Assembly: GCA_025766275.1 (NCBI GenBank)
Contig: JAFKAC010000091.1
Location: forward strand, 124,001 to 188,000
Length of the DNA stretch: 64,000 bases
Direction: 5' to 3'
DNA from: Lactarius indigo
Taxonomy: Eukaryota > Basidiomycota > Agaricomycetes > Russulales > Russulaceae
Below the pieces are notes generated by a model, which was given only the letters and a program-made list of their open reading frames with translations, did no database searches and was not told the origin of the DNA. The translations under genes and the position numbers were made by a program. The first letter of the stretch is position 1. The number at the start of each line of letters is the position of its first letter. This document shows positions 34,230-46,685 of the stretch, in pieces.

Positions 34230-36370
34230 CTATCAATGACTATGAACTCAATATGCAACCTTAGGTTCCGCAGAACGTAAAACTCACGCATAGTGGTTTG
34301 CGGGCTCGGCTTCGATGCCCAAGGACAGCCGTCCGAAACCGGGTCCCCGGAAAAATTCAACTCCACCACACGACACCACGTGATTTACTTCGTGTACAAC
34401 AAACCACGCAACGAACCCCAGCCCTTCCCCTTTAGACCTGTGACCGATTGTATGTGAAGGTAAACCTGCGATATACAGACCGGTACAGCTGGGTTTGAAT
34501 AAGTACACGTCCGTTATACCGTCTCACTTGTCTCTACTAGATATTCTGGCTTCAGCAACTTCAAGGCTATTCGGTTTTGGCTTGGGGCAGTCACATGTGA
34601 AAACAAGAATGGGCCATGCTCGGTCGGAGGAATCAGTCGAGAACAAGGTCGAGAAGTTGTGTGGACACTGGTACTATGTTGACTTACAGTACTCTGTGCT
34701 CAGCCGTTTATCAATGTTCCAACTCCCAGCATTCATTTCAGACTTTCCCAACTTGCGGTGACACATGCACTGTTCAGCACGAAGCAGAGCTTGTCAGCCC
34801 CATGCCCGTGCCCAGCCTTCCTTCCAGCAACTGTATGCTACTCCTCGATGCTGCCAGTGCACATGTAAATTACGCTGCGGCCTCAAGCAGAACTGCGTCA
34901 TTGTCCCCTAGACCTCACCTGGTGTGGGCATACGACGCACTTGCCCCATACCTCGCTAACTCCCACAAACGTAACTCCAACTCAACCTGTGTATTCTGAC
35001 TGACGGCAACGGTGTGACAGGTCGAAGTGTCCCACCCACCAGCCCCAGCACTGAAACGTAAGCGTACAACCACAGACCAAAGAGCGAGCCCGAGACAGTA
35101 TTAAATGCGCAGTGCAGCAACAGGGATCACATCGCTGGAGCCGAGCGACTCCAAAGCAAGACCCGCACACACCCAGAGGGAGAGTACCTGCACTAGCGAT
35201 TACGCCGCATTTTCGCACGCTCCCATGACCATCCCATAGACTGCTTACGCCTGTAGATGCCCCCACGAACGTTTACGAGTCCTGCAATGCGATTCCGAGT
35301 CGCATTTGTTGTAGTGCGATGCTTGTTTTCATTGCCCTTCATGCTTGTGTCGTTTCCATTCTTTCTAGCTCGATAGCCTTGCTGTATAGCAAGTCTCTTG
35401 AGAAGTTTCGTATGTCTCACAATTCACATCCTCAGTTAGGATTCCACTGGGGATTGGGAGAGAAACGATTGCCTACGCTACTGTGACCAATGGGCCTAAC
35501 ATGACCGATTTTACTTGAGGGCAGGTCAGAATCCGTGAGAAACCAACGCTATAGGAATTAAAACCTCTCCCCTGACTTGCGTGTAAGGGCAACATGCAGA
35601 CGAGGACCCGCGCGAGAATGGAAACGGGTGTGCCCTCCTCACCCTTGCACACCGCCCCGGTTTGCACGCAACGGCGGCGCGCGCGAACAGGGGGGGCACG
35701 CTCCATGGAGCAGTGCCCCGGCGCACAAAACGTGGTGCGGGCGCCGCGTGTGACCGTCCTTAGGCTGTACGTGAGGACTCGGAGGACCGGGATTGATTAG
35801 TCTTGATTTTCGGGAAAATCTATAGAAATTGTATCTAGGGTACGAGACCGAGAACTGATGGTACAAGTCCCGCATAATACACGTCATTTGTGCTAGACAT
35901 GGTGGAGTGGGTTGAGGCGGTGCTGTAGTGTGCATGCGTGGGGCACGATGAGTCTTACATTGTTAATCATGATGCGGCGCTACGCCCGGGCTGATAACGC
36001 CGGTACTCATGCACTCATGTAGTACCCATGCTCCTACTTGTCATCAAGCTTTCGCCTCTTCACTCACAATCCAAGAGCGGTGCCCCTCCTTCTCCCACCT
36101 CGTATGAGACCATGCGTGCTGCACTCGGGAGCGTGGTTGGACTTAGAATCGAGCCTGATCAACGTGGTGTTACCGCCATAGTATTATAAGTTTGGCGCCC
36201 TGGCCATGCTCCACCCACGAGTTGTCCACGCGTATTCCAGCACCTAGCGCCATGTTCTATAGAATGTCTGATGCTTCTTGGCCCCTTCAGACCGTTAAAT
36301 AGACGTCCAGGCTACTGCTTGACGAAATCCATCTTCACTGGCATTTCCCACCCGCGTTTCCTCTCGTATC
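34230..36370. other. Gene-poor region
   Basis: No frame with a recognisable domain on either strand. A missing first exon of the RNase III-like gene may lie in 34230-34510. Frames at 34495-34999 (plus) and 35473-35935 (minus) are low-complexity or lack support. No tRNA, rRNA or transposon terminus was recognised. Confidence 0.4.
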
Positions 36371-39075
36371 ATGTCCCTACGCTCATCAATTCTCGGCCCG
36401 ACGAGTATTACTCCCCCAGGTGATCCCCAGACGGAGCTTGTGTTGCCATTGCCTGTTGCATACCCTCCACGAGCTCTCCGAGAATCCTCAGATAGCCACT
36501 TTCGTTACATGATACATACTCATCTTTCCCCCTCTAGAATGACACGCATTCACTCCCTGATCAGAGCACCCTTTTTCCTGTTTACAGAGGCACTCCTGCG
36601 TTGGAACCGTCTGGCGCCGGCTATTAGGCCGGGCCTGTTGGCTGCAGTCATGACCTCTGGTGTGTTCTCCACTCACTCTTTGTTCACGTGTCTCTAACTA
36701 GCTATTGACGCGGTGCCAATCGGAACGTTTCTAGTCCTTATCCCAGTCTCAGTATGCATCCTTAAATGGTTATTAGTAAACGATCAATTTACTTTGCGCA
36801 GTGCTCGCTCTATTTCTCCCACGCAAACTATGTCACGAGCTTCACAGGTGAGCCGAGGTTTGACATGTTGGTGATCTTTTCCTAAAACCCTTCTTAGTCT
36901 TGATCGTTGCAATACATCCTCTTGTCTATGTTCGTGTACCACATGTATCGTTACTGAAACGCAGTCATCAACGATCTTGTAGCTCCTTAACTTCGTAATT
37001 GATGACTTGGCAATACGCTATAGGGAAACGATCGCATGCCTACTTCATGCAACTACTGTGAGTCTCACGATTGTGCCATTTACTAAATCCATAGGCTAAT
37101 ATGACACCTTAGATGAATGTGTAAGTGCCTGTCAGTATTACACGGAGGGTCACGCTGACATCATGCCCAGTGCTGAAGTTATCGTAGCTGTAAGCATGTT
37201 TTTTTTTCTGCACATGCGACGACACTAATGGATGTGATATAAAAGGTGATCGGACTCAGGAGAAATGAACCACATGCGGTACAGGTATCCCGTAAGTATT
37301 GCGTTCATATTCAGCAACACATATGTCGTCTACCAAGTGTGGTAGCCATCCCCATTCATACCATTGCGACTTCGATCTAGACACAGCGGAAATTGTTCTG
37401 TTTCTGATATTATGTCTTGCTCCTAGTTCTAGGGTCCCTCATCGTGAACACACGCAAGTCACTGAGTAGTTTCGACAATTGGAACTCTAATTTAGGTCTT
37501 TTCTTAGTTCTGATACCCGGCTTGTGCTTCTTCTTCGGGGGGCTTCGCCTCTCAAACCAGCACTTCAATAGGAGTGCGCAGCTATATTTTATTCACTCTT
37601 TTTAAGGGCTAATCTCGACGATATTAGTGATTTCTCATTCCAAGTCCCCCGTGGTAATGCTAGGTCTCATAGCCTTCATCCTCCCCTCCACACTCGATCC
37701 TGTATACTTTGTCAACGAGAAACCGAACGTGGGACGGAGAAACACTACACATGACTGTTTAGCAGATCGCGTTGTCCGCTTGGTTGTCCGTCGTTTCATT
37801 ACTAGTTGTGTTATCAGAAGGCGCTGAAGCTGAACTTTGGTCTATCATAGATCTCAATTATCATGCTTTTAAGTGAGCTCCCATAATTCCTGTGGGCGTT
37901 TTTTTTTCTGATTGTGGCTATCTTCGTCAGCCTATGTTTGGTATACCGTATCCCAACTACTCTCAGGTGAAACTCGGAGAAATGCCCATGCTCACGCAGC
38001 TCACCGTGACCAATCTGTGTCGTTAGACTCGTTTCCGAATCGTTCGGATGTAGCGCCTCGTTTGGATGGATCAACTCCGATTGCGGTTGGCGGCAGTGCT
38101 GTCAATTCTGCTGACGCTACCGTTAACCCGCCCTCCCCCACTGCAAATTCACTTGACGAGCACACCTCTTTGGAATCCCGCGCTTCCGACGAACAATATC
38201 TGGGGTTAGAAACCCCGAAGATTAGTACCGCAATTGCTGTTATTTCCCTGTTTGGTGTATGCGGGGTATGTTGACCATGACGCTGTATGACCTTACCGAG
38301 TACTGACACGAATTATGCTAGCTCCTTGTCGTTGTGACTGTACTTCTCGATGACACTCTACAGCATATAACACAGAACCCACTGATGAGCAAGTGGTTCG
38401 TCAGCTTCATTCTTTCACCTTTGGTCTCGAACGTGCCCGGTAAGCTCTCACTTACCCAGTCGAACGTTTTAACACTCTCATATACCTCGCAGATGCCATT
38501 GCGGCAGTCACTGCCTCTGTCAATGGCAAGCCATGCAGGGACCTCGCCATTGCCGAGGCCCAGAGTGTGGTACGTGGCTCATGTCAATTACGAGTGTGAC
38601 CTGAGGCTCATTGACTCGGGCACGGTCAGCAAATGACGTTCTTCACAATCCCGTGTGTCTCCCACTCATTTTTCCATTAAAAAATGCCTATTTTCCTTCA
38701 GCCTTGTAACTATCACCGCATGGGGTATGGGCAAATCGTTTTGCTTCCCCTCTGATTCGTTCGGGTCTATTGTGCTTGCCCTTTCTAGTGAGCCCTAATA
38801 CAATCTTCCGTCCTTAGTGCTCGCCCTAGTGCTCACATAACCTAGCGATTTTAACTCTCTTCCTGAATAACGAGAGGGGCACTTCACCAAAGGGTGTGGT
38901 ACTCATGAGTACGTTGCCGCTTCTCGCAGCTCATATTGTGGTTTGAGCTTCGGTTTACGCAGGCACCTACCTAGTGGTGGCAACCACATCCTGGTTTTAT
39001 CCTGGGCCAAGTAACGCCACCGTACCCAATCTTCTTACCAACGCGCACATGGTTCATCCAGAACTGGACACATAG
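36371..39075 (+). CDS. Divergent CAX-type Ca2+/H+ exchanger
   Basis: Resolved early exons: 36371-36659, 36702-36751, 36802-36847, 36898-36923, 36983-37057, 37113-37120 (8 bp), 37171-37189, 37246-37291, 37427-37573. The rest is recognisable to a stop at 39073-39075, but not every junction is fixed. Motifs follow the exchanger order: VPIGTFLVLIPV, YFSHANYV, DDLAIRYRETIACLLHATT, MNVAEVIVAVIGLRRNE (first cation motif, family GNAVELIVA), GLCFFFGGLRLSNQHFN, a hydrophilic loop, then SKWFVSFILSPLVSNVPDAI and AAVTASVNGK (second motif, family GNAAEHVTAVTVSV), and SWFYPG near the end. CAX proteins load vacuoles with Ca2+ in exchange for protons. Both cation motifs deviate and many residues differ, so it may be a fast-evolving paralog or an early pseudogene, though no definite stop was found. 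Confidence 0.62.
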
Positions 39076-40535
39076 ACATTATTGGAGGGGATTAATCACT
39101 CCTGCTCTGATGGCTATCTGTCCTTGTGCTGGCTTGAACTAGCATTCCGGAGGTGACCCTGTATAAGCCTGTCAAAATGCTTCTAGCGTTTTGGGAGTGC
39201 CCTGCAAGGCCCGCTGAGAATGAGTGCTTGGATCGGAAAGAAGATATATATTATTTCAGACGCTTTTTTTGAGATAGTTTTCGTTAGTATTTATGGGGCT
39301 AGTCGTACGCTTTCATCCATTCCACGTTCTGAATTTTCGGCTGTGCGTTTTCCGAGTCGCCTTTTTGACATAGAAGGGAGGGAAGTCGATTGCGAGGTTT
39401 ACGTGTCGAGGGTAGTAGTCTAGAGAAGCTGAATGTGAACGTTTGTCATGGTTTGAGTGCTAGCTTTTGTTTCCATTGGGTCAGTACGTTGAAGTTCGAC
39501 GTTTGACGTTCAACATCGACTCACTTCGGAGACAAACATACTGCATCAACGGTGACAACCTCGCTGACTCAAATGGAGCCTTTAGAAGACAGTGCGATTA
39601 TTACGCACTATTTAAACCAGCTTGTCTGTTTTTTGGACTCGCGCGACGCTAGGGGGTGGTACTCTCTTTGTCTTCAAATCACACATCTTCTGTGGTCATG
39701 GGACAACAGCGGTGGGAAAATCGAGGGACTCAAAGCACAGACACAATAACGGCGCGATCGAATCATGATGAGACACTTGGCGTACGGACAGGAGATGATG
39801 GCAGCGACACAGCGCTGAAAAGATCCAGATCTGGGGAACAACACTGTCTACATGGTAGCGGAAGTCGAGGCGAGAAATTTGGGCGGGATCAAAATCCCCA
39901 CTCAAGATTAGTCAATTCTGAACTGGTCAATGGACCCACCAAATGGTACGTTCGACTCACAAGGCCACACCAGATGGGATGCCAAGAGCGTGTGTGCGAC
40001 AGGAAGAATATCCGGAAGAGCACCAGGACACAACCCCAGTAATGTGGGCTGTGGTGCCAGGCCTCCGGAGACTGAACAGTCTGAGGACGTAGTAGTATTG
40101 GCCTGCCCTTGAGAAGTTGATTTCCTTCCTAGTTCGTAGTTGGTTGCATGCGACAGGGACTGTTTCAATCATGTTGGTGCGTTTCAAGTTGTTATCTGCA
40201 ACATCCAAGTTAACCGTAGATGGCCGATTCGTACCGTAGCTAGTAAACGAATGCTGCGGGTGCCAAACCGTACCGTGACCAAGATCGTGACCATACCATA
40301 GGTAATGACAGAATCACCCTCAGGCTCACGGTACAGGACATGTGGCCGTACCGTAGTATCCGTAGACCGCATTACAACGGCACGCAGGGTCATAGACATG
40401 GGCAACGAATACGAATACGAACATTTATTCCTTCACACAAGTATAATGGTACAGCTAAACTGGTGGAAGCTACCACAGCACGTTCCTAGATATGGCTAGC
40501 ACTCACTGGTAACGTTTCAAAACCCCTGGTTTTGC
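39076..40535. other. Intergenic region with a CTP1 3' tail remnant
   Basis: Mostly without recognisable genes. At about 40390-40460 the sequence matches the CTP1 stop-codon region and 3' UTR (GGGTCATAGA followed by the shared ACACAAGTA-AATGGTACAG stretch), showing that OYE copy 2 was duplicated together with the end of CTP1. Confidence 0.6.
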
Positions 40536-41793
40536 CTACGGAGCGAAGGGGTAATCTATATATCCCTCTGCACCGTGGGTTCCCCATGTCTTTGGATCGC
40601 CTAGAGCGAGCTCGATGTTCTCTTTTAAGCGCCGTGGCAGATCAGGCTGTCAGAACCGACCAATCAGTATGCGCTGAGACGGGATATGAGGTAGTTGACA
40701 CCAACATTCGATATAAAGTAGCGTCCGAACGAGACGAGGCCGCCTTCTTTCTCGACCGCCTCTATGGCTGTGTCGCGCTCGTAGCTCCCATTAGCGATGT
40801 ACGGCCGGTTGCCCCATATGTCGCGCAGGAACTTGGTCGGCTGCTTCGTCTCAGTTTGCCCAAAAGTTCGAACCATATTAGTGATTTCGATGACATGGAG
40901 GTACGCCAAGTCGGGATAGGTGTCGCGGACGCGCGTCACGAGCTCTGTATACGTAGGGATCGGGTCTGGCATCCCCATCCCTGAAAACAGGCGTCGTCCA
41001 TTATCGTCAACAGTAACCCGACGCAAGTGGGTGAAAACTTACCCTGTAATGTCAGATAAGGGCCGACACGGAAGCCTACTCTTTTCTCGCCGACCACCTT
41101 GACCACCGCGTCCGTAACTTCCAGCACGAAGCGCAGACGATTCTCGATCGAGCCGCCGTATTCGTCCGTTCGTGTGTTGGTGATGGTCTGGAGGAACTGG
41201 TCCGGGAGGAAGCCACCGGCCGCTATGACCTCTACCCCGTCGAACCCCGCTTTCAGCACCGCGTTTTCTGCGGCCGTCGCGTATAGCTGCACGTATTCCT
41301 TGATCTCTGGGATGGTAAGCGGGCGCGGCGTCTCGTGACCCTCCAACGGGATTGCGCTCGGCGCAACGACCTCAAAGCCGCCCGCTTTCCGGAGGACGTC
41401 GCCCTCGGCTGCACGCCCGAGGGCCCACAGCTGGACATAAATGAACGACCCGTTCGCATGTACCGCGTCCGTGATCTATAGAGGAACAAACTCAATAAAA
41501 GTCAGAGAAGAAGGGTATAAGCGAACCGCTTTCCACCCGGCGATCTGCTCGTCGTTCCAGATGCCTGGGACGTTGGCAGCTCCGCCGGCGTGCAGGGCAA
41601 TGAACGTTCCTTCGGTGATGGCGAGAGTGCCCGGGGTGCTGGTGCGCTGCTTGTAGTATTCGAGGCCGAGCGCACCGGGGACGTATCGATCGTCGGCACG
41701 AGCCCGCTTCACGGCAGCCATGACGACTCGATGCTGCAGGTTGAGGTTGCCAACCTGGATGGGCTGGAATAGTTTTGGAACGGGAGCGGCCAT
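40536..41793 (-). CDS. Old Yellow Enzyme-family oxidoreductase, copy 2
   Basis: Exons 40536-40646, 40706-40980, 41043-41475, 41527-41793 (361 aa), same intron positions as copy 1 and intact throughout. It starts MAAPVPKLFQPIQVGNLNLQ. The carbonyl-binding stretch reads EVIAAGGF: the OYE1 His is Ile, the Asn is Gly, and uniquely in this cluster the proton-donor Tyr is Phe. The flavin-site Thr is Lys (VKRARAD). [13 protein letters not shown] is intact, so the fold and FMN binding are probably kept while ordinary ene-reduction may not be. The C-terminus stops earlier than in the other copies (DYPFAP). Confidence 0.85.
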
Positions 41794-42567
41794 CTAAGCT
41801 ATGCGGGGTAGCGGGGTACGATCAATAATTTCGGAACGGCCCACAATTTATGGGGCGAGTCATGGGGGGCATGTCTTTTTTAGCAATGATGATTAATTTC
41901 CCAACCAAGGATGCGTGCATGATGGGGGGATCTATGCGGGCGTACTTCTGCTCACATGACAATCACCTGCTATCTCCGACAATCACCTGCTGACGCCGAC
42001 GGCAACTGCTTTGCGTTCTAAGGGCAGCCCACGCCCTTGAGATCTCTAAAAGTCTTAATACATACAACGCTTGGTTCCTATTTCCGTCTCTTGTCCGATT
42101 TGAAGCGTTGCATGATTTGATCATCAGGCTTCCAGTCTGTGCTGAATGGAAGAACAAGACGCCGCTGATGTAATTTCCACCATCGTGAACACAGAAAAAT
42201 CTCGGAGGAAATGGGTTACACTTTATCACACCGAGAACAAGAGCTGAATGAGCTGCAGGAGTTAATTGACCCAGCTCAGCTCCTGCTAATTCAAGACTGA
42301 GTTCAGCTGCTGTGCCGATTAAACGATCGCTAATCGTGTGAACAGTGTCAACTGTTTCATATTCGGCCGCGGATGCAAATTGAGGTAACCGTACGCCGTT
42401 CATTCAGTGGTGCGATACGTGAAGCTGAGTTGAAATGAGATCATTGCCAGACAGTCCCTAAAACAGCACAAGGCATTCCCACCCTTCGGTGCTAACTATA
42501 TTCGTTGTGACGTCTTTAATTCGGAGATGATGCAAAGAGGCTCCGTCAATGTCGTCACGATATTGAC
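41794..42567. other. Region between OYE copy 2 and P450 copy 1
   Basis: Homologous to 51359-51963, the region between OYE copy 5 and P450 copy 2, so it belongs to the duplicated module. A short direct repeat of GACAATCACCTGCT occurs at 41958-41993. No gene is supported; a 146-aa minus frame at 41963-42403 has no recognisable domain. Confidence 0.5.
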
Positions 42568-43886
42568 ATGTCTGCTGTTCTCTTCTTCCGATTTGCTGTC
42601 ACGGTGTATGCCATGTCGCGTTCAGGGCCTTCAGGCAGCGAAGTCTTCAGAAGATTCCAGGGACATCTGATCCTTCTCTTATCTGGAGTAAGAGCCGTGC
42701 GTCAGAAAAATCAGCCGCATACTCGAAAAGATTATACGAATGTCATTGGCGTCACATCTACAACCAAGTCTTCAAGCTTCAACCGCCGTGCCTATTAGTT
42801 CTACGAGATGATACATAGGACACACGTAAAAGTGGCATGCACCTATGATTTTTTCGGGGTCCAGCTGGCTGAAACTATGATGCCCATCAATAAAATTGCC
42901 AAGGACAGGACATACAACTGGTGGCATCTGACCCAAAGGCACGCAACATTATTGTTATCAAGGATCAGCTCATTTTCGAGCGGACAGAGGCTGTCTTCCA
43001 GTGCGTAGTTCTTTCCAAGTAGTAAGAACCGATCCTGGTCTCTTAACCCGAGAAGCTGGAATAAGGACACTTTTGGGACAGAGCTCCTTGCTACGTCGGG
43101 TGGGCACCTTGTCTCTAAATCTCTCACGTACACCCCTTAACTCCACCACCTATCTAGGCGCTCAGCACCGTAAACAACGAAAATTGCTGACTCATATTCA
43201 ACGTCAATGATATGCGATATATAAGTCCAATTTTCACATAGCCGGTAGGTACTCTCAGAGCCGTGTGTACATGAACCACTTGGCCTTACACTCCCTAGCA
43301 TTGTGAGAGTCTCGATTTGTTAGTGGCCTATGGCCCACATGAGATCAATCTTGTCCCGTGGATGAGCAAGTTGGCACTCGAACTCATCGGGCAAGCCGGT
43401 CTTGGATATTCGTTCGGTACAGCAACGATGAATTCTTGAGCGCGATCAAACAATGGGTGTTAGTATCATGAACGTTCGAACGATGACCTCGATCTTACTC
43501 GCTTTCTAGGCAATTCGATCACCATTTAAAGGCGCATCGGAATCTATTTCCTTACGTCAGCAAAATATTCCCCTCAAAAATGCTAAAGTTTGAAGGATGT
43601 TGCCATGGCCGAGTTTGAATCGCATCATGGACCTCGCGGAGATCCTGAATCCCAATGCTAGGGCCATCTCCGAGACCAGGAAGAGACTGCTGAAATTGGG
43701 AGATGATGCAACAGTCCAACAGATCGGGAATGGCAAGGACACCATCAGTCTACTCAGTGCGTGCACCACAGACAACAGCTGCATTTTCCAAACGAGAATA
43801 TTGATTTATGCATGTCGTTTATAGTACATGCCAATGCGGGAGCATCTGAGGACGATCGAGTGCGCGAAGAAATCGTTGCACGTGTC
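42568..43886 (+). pseudogene. Cytochrome P450, copy 1 (5' two-thirds only, broken)
   Basis: Homologous to exons 1-8 of the intact P450 at 51964-54294, but the N-terminal anchor exon is garbled and frames are disrupted. The best-preserved exon (frame from 43597) reads MLPWPSLNRIMDLAEILN and GNGKDTISLLS. At about 43886, inside the exon before the oxygen-binding helix, P450 sequence (EEIVARV) changes directly into the Goodbye domain of an NLR gene. The heme-binding part is absent. Confidence 0.8.
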
Positions 43887-45015
43887 TTAGAGGAGGCTCG
43901 CATAGCGGCAATAGAAGCTCTGAGGATCACCCGTGGCATTGACGACACGGTGAAGGACGTAGGAGAAGAGGTGGAGAGCCTCAATGTGGAGGTACGAGAT
44001 TGATAGGAAAGGTATCTAATATAAGATGTGGAGCGTCGACAGCCAGACACAAGGCATCGACCACAAAGTCGGTTCAGTCATCGAAGGTGTGTTGTACCTG
44101 CATTTCACGGTCCCCAGATCTGTCTTCAACCTTTTACCCGGTTAAATGTAAGGGAGAACGGAGCAGGGATTCAACAAGTGGTCAATCAAGTCAGCGACAC
44201 GAACGAATCGTTCGTAATCTTCCAACTTCATCATCGCCGATCACCGAAACTTGACCTCTCTTACAGGGAAAGAGTTACGCAAGGACCTTCTTACAGCTGG
44301 TTCCATAACGATCGTCTCCTGGTGACCGTTTTTTGGACATAGGCGAGGTTTGAATGGGTAACTCCGCCACCGAGATGGCACGGCTCTTGAGCATAGCAAC
44401 ACAGATAACCATTCCATAAACCCAATTGTTACAAGATAGCTATTCTATAACCTTAATTGTGTGAGATAACCTGATTTCCTGAGAATTTCTCCCTCGACTC
44501 AATTATGAATCCCGTTCTCGATGGCTGACTATGTTCTCAAAATGGCAGGGGACAATCGTTATGGAACCAGCTGTAAATGGGTTGCTCTCCCAGATCCATC
44601 TTTCGCTTATATCATCGCATCTGGTACTCCCCAGGGATAGGCACCCAGGACGGCAGCCGGGCGGGTGCGCCTGACCAAGCAACTGTGATGGTGCCGCTGC
44701 GTAGTGCACCAAAGGGAACACCCTTGCAGTTTGGAAAACACCTGACCCAATGTTGTGGATTCACGGAAAACGTACATATCCCGTCACCGTGTGGGTCATA
44801 GTTGCCACTGAATCAATATCTGGCTCTGGGAAGAGTATTCTTAGGTGCATTACCCCTCATGCGAGTCGCTTTCTTATTAAACTTATATTTTATCGGCAAG
44901 CTCGGGGATTATCCAAGGACTCTGGGGACGTTCGCATTGTCTATTTCTTTACGATGTTGCGGACACAAAAACAAGACTCCGGTGCTTTGTTTTCATCCCT
45001 TCTCGTTCAGCTCTC
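43887..45015 (+). pseudogene. Goodbye-NACHT NLR fragment fused to P450 and CTP1 pieces
   Basis: It begins with EEARIAAIEALRITRGIDD, matching the coiled-coil end of the Goodbye domain, closer to the NLR at 62916 than to the one at 55678. It continues through the linker (about 44160), the start of the NACHT region, and a P-loop exon at 44818-44850 (GSGKSILR), and breaks off in the exon after it (FSSLLVQLS). A 286-bp inverted-repeat element interrupts it, and about 70 bp near 44620-44690 do not match the intact gene. It cannot encode a full receptor. Confidence 0.8.
44291..44576. mobile_element. MITE-like element with 26-bp terminal inverted repeats
   Basis: The left end TTACAGCTGGTTCCATAACG (continuing ATCGTC) at 44291-44316 is the reverse complement of 44551-44576 with a single mismatch. 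The 286-bp element has no ORF and sits inside the NLR fragment, at a point where the intact gene (near 56856) is continuous. The superfamily is not assigned because the target duplication is unclear. Confidence 0.75.
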
Positions 45016-45290
45016 GGCACGACGCATATTATGTTAGTGTGATCAAGACGCCCGTGCGAGCAGAATACCAGAATTCGGTGCGGTGCGCGTGCCGCATCCT
45101 TACCGGGGGGTTGCGACGCTTCTGGATAGGCACAGTCCCGCGGCTGGCACGATTAGTGGTGCGTCGCCCCTTTCTATTATGTCCTGCCATGCGCGTCATT
45201 AAGTGAGTGCACAGTAGATGAACAGGGGCATAGTTTTCAGGATTTACGAAAAAGTCATCGTGCTCATTGGTGGGCGAGGGTCATAGATAC
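45016..45290 (+). pseudogene. CTP1 3'-end fragment (exons 7-8) in the module of OYE copy 3
   Basis: From the junction at about 45015 the sequence follows CTP1 from within its intron 6 to the stop: VIKT-like exon 7 near 45039-45157, then the last exon (KVIVLIGGRGS) ending at about 45289. It has substitutions relative to CTP1 and no promoter or 5' exons. Confidence 0.8.
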
Positions 45291-45378
45291 GGGTAACAAA
45301 TACAAATACGAACATTTGTTCCTTCACACAAGTACAATGGTACCGCTCAACTGGTGGAAACTTGTCCATACCACATTC

Positions 45379-46685
45379 CTAGGTATGGCTAGCACTCACT
45401 GGTAACGTTTCAAACTCCTGGTTTACCTCTGTAGCGAAGGGGTAATCTATATATCCCTCTGCACCTTGGGTCCACCATGTCTTTGGATCATCCTGTGCGA
45501 GCTCGATGTTCTCTTTTAAGCGCCGTGGCAGATCAGGCTGTCAGAATCGACCAATCAGTGTGCGCTGAGACGGGACATAGGGTGGTCGACACCAACATTC
45601 GATATAAAGTAGCGTCCGAACGAGACGAGGCCGCCTTCTTTCTCGACCACTTCTATGGCTGTTTCGCGGTCATAGTTCCCATTAGCGATGTACGGTCGGT
45701 CGCCCCATATGTCGCGCAGGAACTTGGTCGACGGCCTTGTCATAGTTCCGCTGGACGTTATAATGATATTAGTGAGTTCGACGACATGGAGGTACGCAAA
45801 ATCGGGATAGCTGTCGTGGATGCGCTTGACGAGCTCTGCATACGCCGGGATCGGGTCTGGCTTCCCCATCCCTAAAAACAGGTGTCATCTGTAACCAGCA
45901 GCAGCAACTGACGCAAGCGGGGAAACAAACTTACCATGTTCCATCAGATGCGGGCCGATGCGTATGCCCACTTTATTCGCACCGACCGCCTTGACCACCG
46001 CGTCCGTAACTTCCAATATGAAGCGCAGACGGTTCTCGATCGAGCCGCCGTACTCGTCCGTCCGCGTGTTGGTGACGGTCTGGATGAACTGGTCCGGGAG
46101 GTACCCGCCAACCGATTGGATCTCGACGCCATCGAACCCCGCTTTCAGCACCGCGTTTTCTGCAGCCGTCGCGTAGAGCTTCACATATTCTTTGATCTCT
46201 GCGACGGTCAGCGGGCGCGGCATATCGTGGCCCTCCAGGGGGATTGCGCTCGGCGCGACGACCTCGTAACCGCCCGCTTTCCGAAGGACATCAGCATTGG
46301 CTATACGCCCGAGGACCCAGAGCTGGAGATAAATGAACGACCCGTTCGCGTGTACCACGTCCGTGATCTACAGAGAAACAAATCCAGTGAACGTCAGAGA
46401 AGAAGGGTATAAGCGAACCGCTTTCCACCCCGCGATCTGCTCGTCGGACCAGATGCCTGGGATGTTGGTGAATCCGCCTGCATGCAGGGCAATGAATGTT
46501 CCTTCGGTGATGACGAGAGTCCCGGGGGTACTGGTACGTTGCTTATAGTATTCGAGGCCAAGCGCACCGTGGACGTATCGATCGTCGGCGCGGCTCCGCT
46601 TCATAGGAGCGAAGACGACTCGATGCTGCAGGTTGGCGGTACCAACCTGGATGGGCTGGAATAGTTTTGGGACAGGGGCGGCCAT
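45379..46685 (-). CDS. Old Yellow Enzyme-family oxidoreductase, copy 3
   Basis: Exons 45379-45537, 45597-45871, 45935-46367, 46419-46685 (377 aa), intact. The substrate-binding stretch is EIQSVGGY: His to Gln, Asn to Gly, Tyr kept. The flavin-site Thr is Lys (APMKRSRAD). [13 protein letters not shown] and FGRYFISN are normal. The stop used by other copies is lost by a small deletion near 45424, so the C-terminus runs ten codons longer to a TAG at 45379. The acceptor of the second intron is TAG rather than CAG. Like copies 1, 4 and 5 it faces a CTP1 end tail-to-tail. Confidence 0.85.
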
